This document shows, piece by piece, positions 1 through 8,854 of a DNA stretch of 64,000 nucleotides. Position numbers and translations under genes: made by a program. Origin of the DNA: Planctomycetota bacterium (GTDB lineage: Bacteria > Planctomycetota > UBA1135 > GCA-002686595). Location of the stretch: NCBI GenBank assembly GCA_012959785.1, contig DUCM01000018.1:62001-126000 (forward strand), written 5' to 3'. A model generated the notes under the pieces. That model was not told the origin of the DNA and made no database searches. It was given only the letters and a program-made list of their open reading frames with translations. Numbering within the stretch: position 1 is the stretch's first letter; each line of letters opens with the position of its first letter.

Positions 1-1
1 G

Positions 2-442
2 CCGACCCTGATGCGCATCACAGATCACATCAACCTCCAGGGCCGTCCGCCCTTGAACCGCGGCGAAGCCAGTCAAGCTTGCCCCTACGACAGCGAATTG
101 GGCGAACTCATGGACCGCTCTGCCCAAAAGGTTGGCGTTGAGTTGCAGAGGGGCATCTACATGGGACTCTTTGGCCCGACCTACGAGACTCCAGCTGAGG
201 TGCGCATGGCTAGCTGGGCTGGCGCTTCCGCCGTGGGCATGAGCACCGTGGCTGAAGCCACCGTGGCCCGCAGCGCCGGCATGCGCGTGGCCGCGGTCAG
301 CGCCATCACGAACCCCGCCGCCGGTATTTCCAAGACCCCTCTGAACCACGCCGAAGTTGTTGAGGCAGGCCGCGCTCTCGCCTCGCGCTTCTGCATCCTG
401 CTCGAAGCCTTTGTGGAAACTGCAGTCGAGCCCAACCCATGA
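2..442 (+). CDS. Purine nucleoside phosphorylase, C-terminal part (5' end outside window)
   Basis: This is the C-terminal part of a trimeric purine nucleoside phosphorylase, which splits purine (deoxy)nucleosides with phosphate into the base and (deoxy)ribose-1-phosphate. The reading frame is open to the window edge, so the first ATG at position 11 is internal. Family signatures are readable in order: ITDHIN, then GPTYETPAEVR for the base/phosphate pocket, then VGMSTVAE, then SAITNPAAG. The gene overlaps the next one by ATGA, so the two are translationally coupled. An MTA phosphorylase of the same fold cannot be fully excluded because the N-terminal half is missing, but the C-terminal motifs favour PNP. 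Confidence 0.9.
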   Translation, partial: PTLMRITDHINLQGRPPLNRGEASQACPYDSELGELMDRSAQKVGVELQRGIYMGLFGPTYETPAEVRMASWAGASAVGMSTVAEATVARSAGMRVAAVSAITNPAAGISKTPLNHAEVVEAGRALASRFCILLEAFVETAVEPNP

Positions 443-1203
443 CGCGCTTCGAGCGAGCCTTTATTACCGGCGCATCGAGTGGTATCGGCCGCGCGATCGC
501 CCTCAAGTTGGCCGGGCGCGGAACCTTGGTGGTGGTCACTGCGCGCCGGCGCGAGCTGCTCGACGAACTCGTGGCTGAGATCGAAGGCGCGGGGGGCAGG
601 GCTCTCGCCGCCGAACTCGATGTGCGCGATACCGATTGGGTCAGAAGAGAGATGGAGCGCCTCGACGGCGAGGTGGGTGGTTTTGATCTCGTCCTGGCCA
701 ACGCTGGTGTGGGTCGCGCCGTGCATGCCACACGACTCGACTGGGATGCCGTCAGCGATGTTGTCGATGTGAATTTTCGCGGCGCATTGGCAACCCTGGT
801 GGCGGGCAAAGGCCTCATGCTGCCCCGTGGCCGCGGCACCCTGGCCGCCGTATCGAGTCTTGCGGGAACCCGAGGAATGGCCACAAGCGGAGCCTATTCG
901 GCGTCCAAGGCCGGTTTGCAGGCGTTCCTGGAAACCCTCGAGATCGACCTCGGCCAGAGCGGTTTGAAGGTGGTGGACATCCAGCCCGGATTTGTGCGCA
1001 CACCCATGACCGACAACCAGAAATTCCCCATGCCTTTCTTGGTCGAGGTCGACACCGCCGCCGAGCATTGCCTCCGCGGCCTCGAAGCGGGAAAATCGGT
1101 GATCAGTTTCCCCTGGCAGCTCGCTTGGCCCACCAGAACCCTGGGCCGCTACTTGCCACGCACGCTCTGGCGCCTGCTCTCGCGCATGAGCACTCCGTCC
1201 TAG
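439..1203 (+). CDS. Short-chain dehydrogenase/reductase
   Basis: This is a classical SDR of 254 residues, an NAD(P)-dependent oxidoreductase of unknown substrate. The Rossmann glycine motif TGASSGIG is at residues 10-17, NAG at 88-90, the conserved Asn at 112, and the catalytic Ser (139/140), Tyr153 and Lys157 (YSASK) are all present. Thr10 and the basic residues after the second strand (TARRR) suggest NADP(H) preference, which is inference. The basic, Leu/Trp-rich C-terminus (LGRYLPRTLWRLLSRM) could associate with the membrane, as in SDR members acting on lipids. The start codon overlaps the PNP stop (ATGA). Confidence 0.88.
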   Translation: MTRFERAFITGASSGIGRAIALKLAGRGTLVVVTARRRELLDELVAEIEGAGGRALAAELDVRDTDWVRREMERLDGEVGGFDLVLANAGVGRAVHATRLDWDAVSDVVDVNFRGALATLVAGKGLMLPRGRGTLAAVSSLAGTRGMATSGAYSASKAGLQAFLETLEIDLGQSGLKVVDIQPGFVRTPMTDNQKFPMPFLVEVDTAAEHCLRGLEAGKSVISFPWQLAWPTRTLGRYLPRTLWRLLSRMSTPS

Positions 1204-1212
1204 CCCGCAGGC

Positions 1213-1584
1213 CTAACCCTTTGGCACCTCAAGGATCTCGATGTCGTAGCCATCGGGATCGTGGACGAAGAGGTACTTGGTTGGGGCTTCGGGGCGGCTT
1301 TGGCGGAACCACCAACCTTGGCTTTCGATTTCCTCAAGGACCGGCGCAAGGTCGTCGACCACCACCGCGAGGTGGCCGAATTGATTGCCTAGCTCGTAGT
1401 CGCGGCCGTCGTGGTTGTAGGTCAGCTCGATAAAATAGGTTTCGCTCTCGTCGGTCAGGAAAACCAAGGTGGCCTCGTCACCGATGGCGTGGCGGCGCGC
1501 CTCCTTGAGTCCCAGAAAGCCGGTGTAGAAGGCCAGGGACTCGTCGAGGTCCTTGACGCGAATCATCGTGTGGTAGAGCTTCAT
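1213..1584 (-). CDS. Glyoxalase I-like VOC-fold enzyme
   Basis: This small vicinal-oxygen-chelate protein of 123 residues has the pattern of lactoylglutathione lyase, which converts the methylglyoxal-thiol hemithioacetal to S-lactoyl-thiol. The four metal ligands expected for glyoxalase I are visible: His5, Glu53 (YFIELTYN), His71 (FGHLAVVVDD) and Glu116 (YDIEILE). The ATG at 1584 was chosen because it gives the canonical N-terminus (LYHTMIRVKDLDES) and overlaps the upstream stop as ATGA. It is the last gene of the minus-strand addB-addA-peptidase operon. A different VOC substrate is possible, but the ligand set favours GloA. Confidence 0.85.
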   Translation of the reverse strand: MKLYHTMIRVKDLDESLAFYTGFLGLKEARRHAIGDEATLVFLTDESETYFIELTYNHDGRDYELGNQFGHLAVVVDDLAPVLEEIESQGWWFRQSRPEAPTKYLFVHDPDGYDIEILEVPKG

Positions 1585-2729
1585 GGATTCTCTTGTGGGG
1601 AGTCGTGGGCGCCCCGCCAGGCCAGCGCGCCCAGGGCCCAGTAGGGGAACATCAAGCGCGGCCAGAGGGCCGGAAAGAAGGCAAAATGTATCAGCGTGGC
1701 GAGCAAGGCGACGAAGGCCAAACCTGTACCGCCAGCGCGCCATTTCCCTCGCCGCCAACCAATCACAGCCGCCGCCAGGGTGCTGACGAGGAAGATCAGG
1801 GGTGCGCTGGATTTGAACTTGGGCAGGGAGCGCAAGCTCTGGTCCAGCCAGATCACTGGGTCAAAGGGCGGCGTCTCCGTGGCCGGCAGGGACATGTAAT
1901 CGACGAAGGTGTGCTGAAAGACTGTCCAGGGCCCGTAGGCCTCGCGGCCCACTGTGCAGCCGAGGATCAGGACAAAATAGGCCCCAGCGCTAGTGACGAG
2001 GGCGCGCCTCGAGATGCGCGGCGCTGCCGCCGCCCCGGGAAGGGCACACCAAGCCACAAGCGCTGCGATCAAGACGATGTGATCGGTGCGCGCCGTCAAA
2101 CTCAAGCCGAGTAACACCAATCCCAGACGAGTGCGCCGTGTTTCGAGCAGGAAGAAGGCGCCCCACAGGATCAACGCCGCCGCCAGGGCATCGGCCGTGG
2201 CCAGGGTGTGCTCTCCAAAGAAAAAACCAAGGGCTACCAGGAGCAGCAGGTTGCCGAGCACCCATTCCCAGCTTCCATGACCGCGCCGCGCGAGCCACCG
2301 GGCACAGGCTGCGAGAAGCAGTAGCCCGGAGAGCCAGGAGACATAGAAAGCACCGTCGATGGGCGAGCAGCCCAGGCCACCCAGGGCGGCAATCAGCCCG
2401 ATGTAGAGCACGCGCCCACGATAGAAGGGGAGTTGCGCAGCGAAGGCCTCTGGGTCAACGGCGAGTCGCACGCGGTAAGCGTTCTTTGTGCGCAAAAGCT
2501 CGGCATCTTCAGCCGAAACACGGCCATCCAGTTCTTGATAGACCCCAGCATGCACGGCTTCCGGTGTTGCGCCGCGAAGTTCCATGGCGCACGCGCTGTA
2601 GCCCAAGAGATCCCACTCGACCTTGCGCTCGTCCAGCCAGAAGAAGGCCAGAAGAAGGAACACGAAACCGTAGAGGAGACCCGCGGTCCGCCTTTCTTTC
2701 GATAGAGAAATCACAAAGCGGCGACTCAC
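1581..2729 (-). CDS. Polytopic membrane protein, glycosyltransferase-39-like
   Basis: This is an integral membrane protein of about 382 residues with around nine hydrophobic segments. The pattern of an N-terminal transmembrane helix, a charged extracytoplasmic loop with acidic residues (DERKVEWDLLGY) and then many helices resembles the GT-C fold of lipid-linked sugar transferases and related uncharacterised proteins. No catalytic motif is diagnostic, so substrate and activity are unknown. The GTG at 2729 was chosen because it overlaps the TGA of the upstream peptidase gene (GTGA), which indicates translational coupling. An open extension further upstream would overlap the peptidase gene heavily. 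Confidence 0.6.
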   Translation of the reverse strand: MSRRFVISLSKERRTAGLLYGFVFLLLAFFWLDERKVEWDLLGYSACAMELRGATPEAVHAGVYQELDGRVSAEDAELLRTKNAYRVRLAVDPEAFAAQLPFYRGRVLYIGLIAALGGLGCSPIDGAFYVSWLSGLLLLAACARWLARRGHGSWEWVLGNLLLLVALGFFFGEHTLATADALAAALILWGAFFLLETRRTRLGLVLLGLSLTARTDHIVLIAALVAWCALPGAAAAPRISRRALVTSAGAYFVLILGCTVGREAYGPWTVFQHTFVDYMSLPATETPPFDPVIWLDQSLRSLPKFKSSAPLIFLVSTLAAAVIGWRRGKWRAGGTGLAFVALLATLIHFAFFPALWPRLMFPYWALGALAWRGAHDSPQENP

Positions 2730-5614
2730 CAAACGATGGGCTGCCGGGAGCCGAGGCCTGGCCCGAAGATCAGCGCGTTGGAAAAAAGCCGCGCACTTCC
2801 CTGGTGATAGCCACGGAAGCAAGGCGAGCTGGCGAAGAGGATGATCTGTCCGTCCCCCAAACTCTCACGGGTTAGATAGGCGCTGTTAGCGATGCGCAAG
2901 CGCGCTTCGGGCCACAAGAGCCCGCCCAAGCGCAAGCGGCCTGATGATGTGAAACGCACGGGGGTTTGCACCGGGAACTTGGAGAGCAGAGCGGCCGAGG
3001 AACTGAAGGAGATGGGCAACAGGTCACCAGTGCCCGTGGTCAGCCAACTCTCATCGTCGACTTCGGCCAGCAGATTCGTGCCCGAAGGCGAAAAGCGCCG
3101 CCGCCAGCGGTCGAGGTCTTCGGAATCTTCAGCATCTTCAGGAGCAACCGTTTCCACAGGCTCGCTTTGCGTTGCTGCGCCGACCCCTTCTTTGGGGCCG
3201 TTCCAAACCAGATCCTCATCAATGGCGATGCGCCGCGCCGCTCGCTCGCGCTCGAGTTCCAGCGCAAACTCGTCGAGTTTTTCGAGGGCGTGACGGCGCA
3301 AGCTGACCTGGCTGAGACTGACTCGCCCCGAGGTCAAAAGGGCTGCGGACTCGGCCACTCCGATCAAGCTGCCGCCGGCCGAGACCCAGGCGCGCAACTC
3401 ATCAGCCACTTCCTCGATCATGCCCTGCAAGCCTCCGGGGGGCAGCACCAGGACATTGTAACGGCGCAGATCCGCGTCCCCGATGGACTGGGCGTCGAGG
3501 ATGGAAAAGGGCACACCAAGTTCCACATCGAGGTGGTGCCAGATGTGACCGTAACCCGTGGAGGAGACCGGCGAGTTGGCTAGCAAGGCGATGCGCGGCC
3601 GGGCGAGCAGGTGAAAGTGCCCGCCGCCGAGGTCAGGGCCTGTGCCGGGGGCGCGGCCCGAAAGGACTCGCGTGGCCTCAGCACCGGCCCTGACTGCGGC
3701 CTTTTCCACCAGCGCCTCCAGGTCCGCTGCGCTGCCTTCGTTTTCGTGGCGCCGGATCAGCAAGGAGCCCCGCGACCAGCGCCGCGGGCCGTTTTCAGAA
3801 CCGCCATCGGAAAAAGCGCGATCAGCGAAGTGCAAGACCAGCCCTAGCTCCATGGCCTGGGCCGCGAAGGCCACGGCGCTGTCGTCCTCGCCATCCACGA
3901 TCCAACCGTAGACCGGATAACCCTCTGGAGCAGGCCCCACCATGCCGGTGCCGACGACCAGGGGCGCCACCGGTTTGAGTTGCAGCCCCGCAGGTTTTCC
4001 CCAATAGGCCGTGAGGTCCAGGGCGTGGGGCAGGGACCAGGCGGTGCTGTCGTACATCTTCGAAGCGTCACGCCGCTCGAGTTCTTCCCGCTCGCGTTCG
4101 AGGGTCTCGCGATCGATGCGTTGGTCGAAGTCGAAGAACGCTCGCACCAATTGCCGCGCGGGTTGGCGCGCTGGAATCACCCACGAATCGGCGGGCAGCA
4201 CAAGGCTCTCGAAAACTTCGCCGTGAGAGCCTGTGACCCCGGCCAGTTGGACGGGCTCGGTGGCCCGCGCGTACTCGATGTCTTGGCCTGCGAGGATTCT
4301 CTGCAAACGCAGTAGGCGGCTTTGGTTGCCGTCCGTGCGCAGCACAAGCACCTGGTCGTTGCCCGGCGTGTCGGCGGCGACATTCTTGGTGCTGTTGGCG
4401 AGGTAGCTGCGCAGGATTTTGGGCCCATGGTCTTGCAGCGAGCGCAGATTCGACCAACTGGCGCTGAGTTGGTGATGCACTGCTTCGCGGTAGGAGAGAA
4501 TCACTCCCGAAGCGCGCCGCAGGGGAAAGCCATCGGTGCGCGCCTGTTCGTAGAGGATGCCGATGGCGCCCACCAGGGCTCCCCAGGCATCGGAATAGAA
4601 GGGAGCCCAACCATCGGCCCACTCGCGGGTGTAGTAGCCCCAGCCGTGTTCATCAAAGGCCTGAGCGGCTTCGTCCGCGAAGAGGCTTTGCCAATAGATA
4701 TGCTCCTCGCCAAAGGCCGGATTGAGAGGCTCTGCCTGGGGGTAAAACAGAAAAGTGTCGAGGCCGCTCATCTCGTGGGCGTCGACGAAGAGTTGCGGGT
4801 GCCATTCGAGCACGGCCTGCCAACGCGCCCGGGTTTCGGGCTGGGTGCCCGCCATCCAATCGCGATTCATGTCGAACAGGTAGTGGTTGCCGCGCCCGAA
4901 AGGCCAACGCCCTCGATGCATCGAGGCGTAATCGAGGCTGGGGGTGTAACCGGCGGATTGTTCGACCATACCTATGATGCGCTCGCGCCCGTCGGGGTTG
5001 AGGCAGGGGTCGATCACGATCACCAGGTCATCGAGCAGCGCCGCCACCTCCTCGTCGCGACAAGCCGCCAGGTGATAACCCAAAAAAAGCGCCGCGTCGC
5101 TGCCCGAAAGCTCGTCGCCGTGGATCGAGTAGCCCATCCAGGCCACCGGAGGCAGGCTGGCGACGAGCCGTTCGAGTTCTTCAGGGGCAGTGCCGCGAGG
5201 GTCGGCCAGTTGCGCATGACCGGCCTTGATTTCATCCAGCCGCCTGTGGTTCTCGGCCGAGGTGGCCACGAGATAGACCAGGGGTCGGCCTTCGTGACTG
5301 AGGCCGAACTGCGTCAGCGTCAAGCGATCGGAAGTCCGCGCAAACGTTTCAAAGGCGGCCACGATTTCAGCGGGGTGCGAAAGCCGCGTGCCGGGTGCTT
5401 GCCCCAAGAGTTCTTGTAGAGTCGGCACTCCCGGGTCGTAGTCGGCGCCGGGAAAAAAGGGCGCGTCGTAGGCAAACTGAAGGGAGTCTCCAAAACGGAT
5501 CGAGATGGCCTCATCGTCGGTGAGAGCTCCGGGGCTGGCCGCCAAGGCGGACCCGAGGGAGCAGGAGCAGATGAGAGGCAGCAGGAGGCTGCCGAAGAGG
5601 GACGCAGTTTTCAT
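2726..5614 (-). CDS. Secreted M14-family zinc carboxypeptidase-like protein
   Basis: This large exported peptidase of 962 residues starts at an ATG giving a signal peptide (residues 1-27). The M14 zinc site is visible as HGDE (His165, Glu168) and a third ligand His280 in VDAHEMSG. NPDGRER supplies the substrate-binding arginine region, and a candidate catalytic Glu lies in LYEQAR. The C-terminal half carries a glutamine-amidotransferase-like segment (RYNVLVLPPGG), a domain order common in large bacterial M14 proteins. It probably trims peptides or cell-wall material outside the cytoplasm. It lies in a minus-strand operon 57 bases downstream of addA. The exact substrate cannot be told. Confidence 0.88.
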   Translation of the reverse strand: MKTASLFGSLLLPLICSCSLGSALAASPGALTDDEAISIRFGDSLQFAYDAPFFPGADYDPGVPTLQELLGQAPGTRLSHPAEIVAAFETFARTSDRLTLTQFGLSHEGRPLVYLVATSAENHRRLDEIKAGHAQLADPRGTAPEELERLVASLPPVAWMGYSIHGDELSGSDAALFLGYHLAACRDEEVAALLDDLVIVIDPCLNPDGRERIIGMVEQSAGYTPSLDYASMHRGRWPFGRGNHYLFDMNRDWMAGTQPETRARWQAVLEWHPQLFVDAHEMSGLDTFLFYPQAEPLNPAFGEEHIYWQSLFADEAAQAFDEHGWGYYTREWADGWAPFYSDAWGALVGAIGILYEQARTDGFPLRRASGVILSYREAVHHQLSASWSNLRSLQDHGPKILRSYLANSTKNVAADTPGNDQVLVLRTDGNQSRLLRLQRILAGQDIEYARATEPVQLAGVTGSHGEVFESLVLPADSWVIPARQPARQLVRAFFDFDQRIDRETLEREREELERRDASKMYDSTAWSLPHALDLTAYWGKPAGLQLKPVAPLVVGTGMVGPAPEGYPVYGWIVDGEDDSAVAFAAQAMELGLVLHFADRAFSDGGSENGPRRWSRGSLLIRRHENEGSAADLEALVEKAAVRAGAEATRVLSGRAPGTGPDLGGGHFHLLARPRIALLANSPVSSTGYGHIWHHLDVELGVPFSILDAQSIGDADLRRYNVLVLPPGGLQGMIEEVADELRAWVSAGGSLIGVAESAALLTSGRVSLSQVSLRRHALEKLDEFALELERERAARRIAIDEDLVWNGPKEGVGAATQSEPVETVAPEDAEDSEDLDRWRRRFSPSGTNLLAEVDDESWLTTGTGDLLPISFSSSAALLSKFPVQTPVRFTSSGRLRLGGLLWPEARLRIANSAYLTRESLGDGQIILFASSPCFRGYHQGSARLFSNALIFGPGLGSRQPIVW

Positions 5615-5671
5615 GCCCGCAGGGTATCCAATCCTCCCGCCGGGTCTGCACTGCCCTCCAGCCAATCGCCC

Positions 5672-8600
5672 TCAGACCAGATCGACCACGCGCCCAGGCG
5701 AGAGGAACAAGAGCCGCAGGCGCACTTTTTCTGGTGTCAACCCGGTTTGCTCCGCCACCACCCGCGCGTAGGCCTCAAGTTGCGGGCGATAGTGTTCAGC
5801 CCGGGCCTCTAGTTCGCCGGCTTCTACCGCGTCCGACTTGAAGTCGATCACCTCGGCCCAGACCACGCGACCGTTCTCGGTGGCGAGCACCAAGCGGTCG
5901 ATGGAACCGTTCCAAACCTGTTCCGGGCCGCCGGAGTCCTCTTTGAGCAGGACTGTAAAGCCGTACTCCTGGTGCACCACCGTTTTGCTCGCGGGCGGCG
6001 CCCCCGAGGCTTCCCGCGAGAGGGCTTTTCGGATCTCGTCGCAGGCCAGGGCACCCTCGACGATGGCCGTGGCCGAACGCAAGATGTCTTGCTTGGCGCC
6101 GAGGCGCGCAAGATCCGCTGGCGCAAACTCAAAGTCCTCGATCCACTCGCAGCCATCAAAGGCAGCGTGGGCCAAGGTGCCTACTTCGGCGCCGGTGTTT
6201 GATTTCAAGAGCGCACCCGCGCTCTGCAAGGCACCGCCCTCCTCGGCCGAGGCCCTGCGCCGCGCCAGACTGCGCAGGCCTGTGGTGGGGGCCAGCCCCA
6301 GAGAGACCTCCGCCGCGGGGACCGCATCAGAGCCGCGATCAGCGTACTCCGCCCAGTTTTTTTCGCCCGACTTGGTGGCGCGCCAGATGACGCCATCGGG
6401 GTCGTTCGCGATCAATTCATCTTGCGGCAGGCTGCCCCGCAACACCGAGGCCAGAGAGGCCGTGAGCTTGCTTTGGTCCTTGTCGGCATCGATACCCGGC
6501 ACCACCAGTTCGAGGCGGTAGCGTGCCCGCGTCATGGCCACATACAACCCGCACAAGCTGTCTTTTATGGCCTTCTCGGTGCCCGCATCGTAGAGGCTCT
6601 TCAGTTGGGTTGAGGTGCCCAAGAGTTCCTGACCGGGCGAGAAGGTCACCAAGTCGATGCGTCCTGCTGGATCGGGACGGCGGGCGAGGTGGCGGTCGCG
6701 TGTGCCCACCATCTTGGCATTGAGTTCGGGCAGGACCACGCAATCGAATTCGAGACCCTTGGCTGCGTGCACGGTCATGACCCTCACTCGGCTACCGCCG
6801 GGGGCCTCCACTCTTTCGATACGCAGATGATCCACAAAGTCGCTTGCTCGCAGGGAGATCCGCGCTTCGAAACGGTGGGCCTGTTCGGAGAGTTGCGCCA
6901 TGCGCGCCTTGTCCCAAGCGGGCCAGGAGGGGTCAGCTTGAACTTCGAGGTTGAGGTTTTCCGCCAGCGCGCCGAGGCCCTGGGCCATGAGATCGCTGCG
7001 CACGCGCCGCGCCAGAGCGCGCATGTCGGCCCGCTCTTCTGAAGGGTCGCTCTTGGGCGCGAGCCCGAGATAGCCGGCGAAGGGTGAGGAGGCGACATGG
7101 AATGCCGCCGCTTCGTCGCCGGGGTGATCGGCAAGGTGCAGGAGCGAGACGAACAAAAGAACCGCCGCAGAATCGGTCAGGGTGTTGCCACCCTCGCCAC
7201 TGGCGTCGATTTTTTCTGCACGCAAGGAACTGATCAAGAGCGGGATGTGCTTGTTGACCCGCGTCAGGACGCCGATTTCCACTTCGCAGCCCTTGGCTTC
7301 GGCGAGCAGGGCCTTGACCCGTTGAACCGTGCAGCGCACCAGAGCGCTAACTTCATCTTTCTTGGTGTCGCCCATATCGGTCACCTCGATCACCTGCACG
7401 GCGCCCGGCAAATCCTTGACGGCTGTGTGTTCATGCATGCTCTCTGACCACGCATCGGCGGCCAGGCGCTCGGGAGAAGTCGGATCCGAACCCAGGGCGA
7501 GGTTCTTTTCCAGCCCACCAAAGACTCGGTTGACCAAATCGAGGACCACCTGGCTTGAACGAAACGAGAGGTGCATGGCTTCGGCCTCGAGCCCGGGCAG
7601 CCTCGTCTCCAGGCTGTTCAGTAGGCGCGGTTCAGCCTGACGAAAGCCGTAGATGGACTGTTTGCCATCGCCCACGCAGAAGAACGAGCGGGGACCGCCA
7701 GCGCTCGTGATCTCGCTCGCCAGGGGTTCGAGGATGCGCCATTGGATGGGCGATGTGTCCTGAAACTCGTCGAGTAAGATGTGATCGAGCTTGCTATCGA
7801 GGCGAAACCACAAATCGGCCTGGCGCTCAGCAAACAACTGCGCGCGCTCAGTCGACGGATCCAGGGCCACGGGGATATCCTCGAAGCGGTAGTGGCCCGA
7901 CTCATACTTACGCAAGCTCAGACAGGCGCTGAAACGGTCGAGGAGTTGTCGCGCGGCCAAGTTGCGCGCCACCAAATTGGAGAGAAACTTGAAACTCGCC
8001 TGGGCCATGATGGGCGCCAGAATCTCAAGCAGGTCCAGAGGCATTTCGGCGCCGAAATAGGTGCGATTTTCGCTGTGATAGGCCGCGCCTAGACCCTTGG
8101 AGAGCACCGCCTTCCAGTCTTCCAACGACACATTAAGCAGCAGCTTGTCCCTTGCCTTGGCCCACCTCTGGTTCTCTGTGCCCTTCTTGGTCAAGGGCAT
8201 GATGGCGCCGCGCAAACCCTCCAAGGCGTCAAGAACAGCCTGTTTTTCCACTTCTGGCCCCACGGCGATTTGATTCCAGGCCTCGGGGTCGGAGTCCTGG
8301 ACGAGGGGCAGCATTTCGGCGGCCAATTTCAATAAGGCCGCCTGCACACCGCGCGGCGCACCGCCGCTGTGCAACTGGTGCAGCAGCGCCGACAGGTCCT
8401 CGGGGTCGCCTTGCTCCAGCACATCTCCTATGGCCAGGGCTTGCAGGGCCTTGGCTTCGCGCTCGTCGCAAATTGTCCAATGCGGCGGCAGGTCGAGGTC
8501 GTGGCTGAACAAGTTCACGAGACGATTGAGGAACGAGTCGATGGTGCGCACTTCCAGGGTGCCCAGGGCGCGGGTCAAGCGGCCGAGCAGTCTCTTGCAG

Positions 8601-8854
8601 GTTGCAGCGTCAAGTTCTGGTTTTTCGAGATCCCGACGCAGCTCGGCCAATCCCTCTTCGCTGTCGGTTGCGCCAACCAGGCGCTCGAGCAGCCGGTCGA
8701 GGATTTCGCCGGCGGCCTTGCGGGTGAAGGTTGTGGCCAGGACAGTCTCCGGCTGAACTTCAGCGAAGAGGAGAGTCAGGAATTGGTTGGTCAACCGGTG
8801 CGTCTTGCCGGTGCCAGCCGAGGCTTTCAGTAGTTGATGGCCAAAGGTCTTCAC
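5672..8854 (-). CDS. addA: AddA-like UvrD-family helicase-nuclease
   Basis: This is the helicase-nuclease subunit of an AddAB/RecBCD-type double-strand-break resection enzyme (1060 residues). Walker A (SAGTGKT, residues 12-18), motif Ia (TTFTRKAA) and the DEFQDTSP Walker B box near 358-365 mark a superfamily-1A helicase. Near residue 1000 the motif EVIDFKSD followed by YRPQLEAYA is a PD-(D/E)XK nuclease site, so the subunit appears nucleolytically competent. The start is GTG at 8854, overlapping the addB stop (GTGA), so the two subunits are coupled. The size is slightly below typical AddA (about 1200 residues). Confidence 0.9.
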   Translation of the reverse strand: MKTFGHQLLKASAGTGKTHRLTNQFLTLLFAEVQPETVLATTFTRKAAGEILDRLLERLVGATDSEEGLAELRRDLEKPELDAATCKRLLGRLTRALGTLEVRTIDSFLNRLVNLFSHDLDLPPHWTICDEREAKALQALAIGDVLEQGDPEDLSALLHQLHSGGAPRGVQAALLKLAAEMLPLVQDSDPEAWNQIAVGPEVEKQAVLDALEGLRGAIMPLTKKGTENQRWAKARDKLLLNVSLEDWKAVLSKGLGAAYHSENRTYFGAEMPLDLLEILAPIMAQASFKFLSNLVARNLAARQLLDRFSACLSLRKYESGHYRFEDIPVALDPSTERAQLFAERQADLWFRLDSKLDHILLDEFQDTSPIQWRILEPLASEITSAGGPRSFFCVGDGKQSIYGFRQAEPRLLNSLETRLPGLEAEAMHLSFRSSQVVLDLVNRVFGGLEKNLALGSDPTSPERLAADAWSESMHEHTAVKDLPGAVQVIEVTDMGDTKKDEVSALVRCTVQRVKALLAEAKGCEVEIGVLTRVNKHIPLLISSLRAEKIDASGEGGNTLTDSAAVLLFVSLLHLADHPGDEAAAFHVASSPFAGYLGLAPKSDPSEERADMRALARRVRSDLMAQGLGALAENLNLEVQADPSWPAWDKARMAQLSEQAHRFEARISLRASDFVDHLRIERVEAPGGSRVRVMTVHAAKGLEFDCVVLPELNAKMVGTRDRHLARRPDPAGRIDLVTFSPGQELLGTSTQLKSLYDAGTEKAIKDSLCGLYVAMTRARYRLELVVPGIDADKDQSKLTASLASVLRGSLPQDELIANDPDGVIWRATKSGEKNWAEYADRGSDAVPAAEVSLGLAPTTGLRSLARRRASAEEGGALQSAGALLKSNTGAEVGTLAHAAFDGCEWIEDFEFAPADLARLGAKQDILRSATAIVEGALACDEIRKALSREASGAPPASKTVVHQEYGFTVLLKEDSGGPEQVWNGSIDRLVLATENGRVVWAEVIDFKSDAVEAGELEARAEHYRPQLEAYARVVAEQTGLTPEKVRLRLLFLSPGRVVDLV

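Noticed and set aside
181-1068. Long open frame opposite the PNP/SDR genes
   Set aside because: It is the antisense of two genes with clear motifs; such shadow frames are common at this GC content throughout the window.
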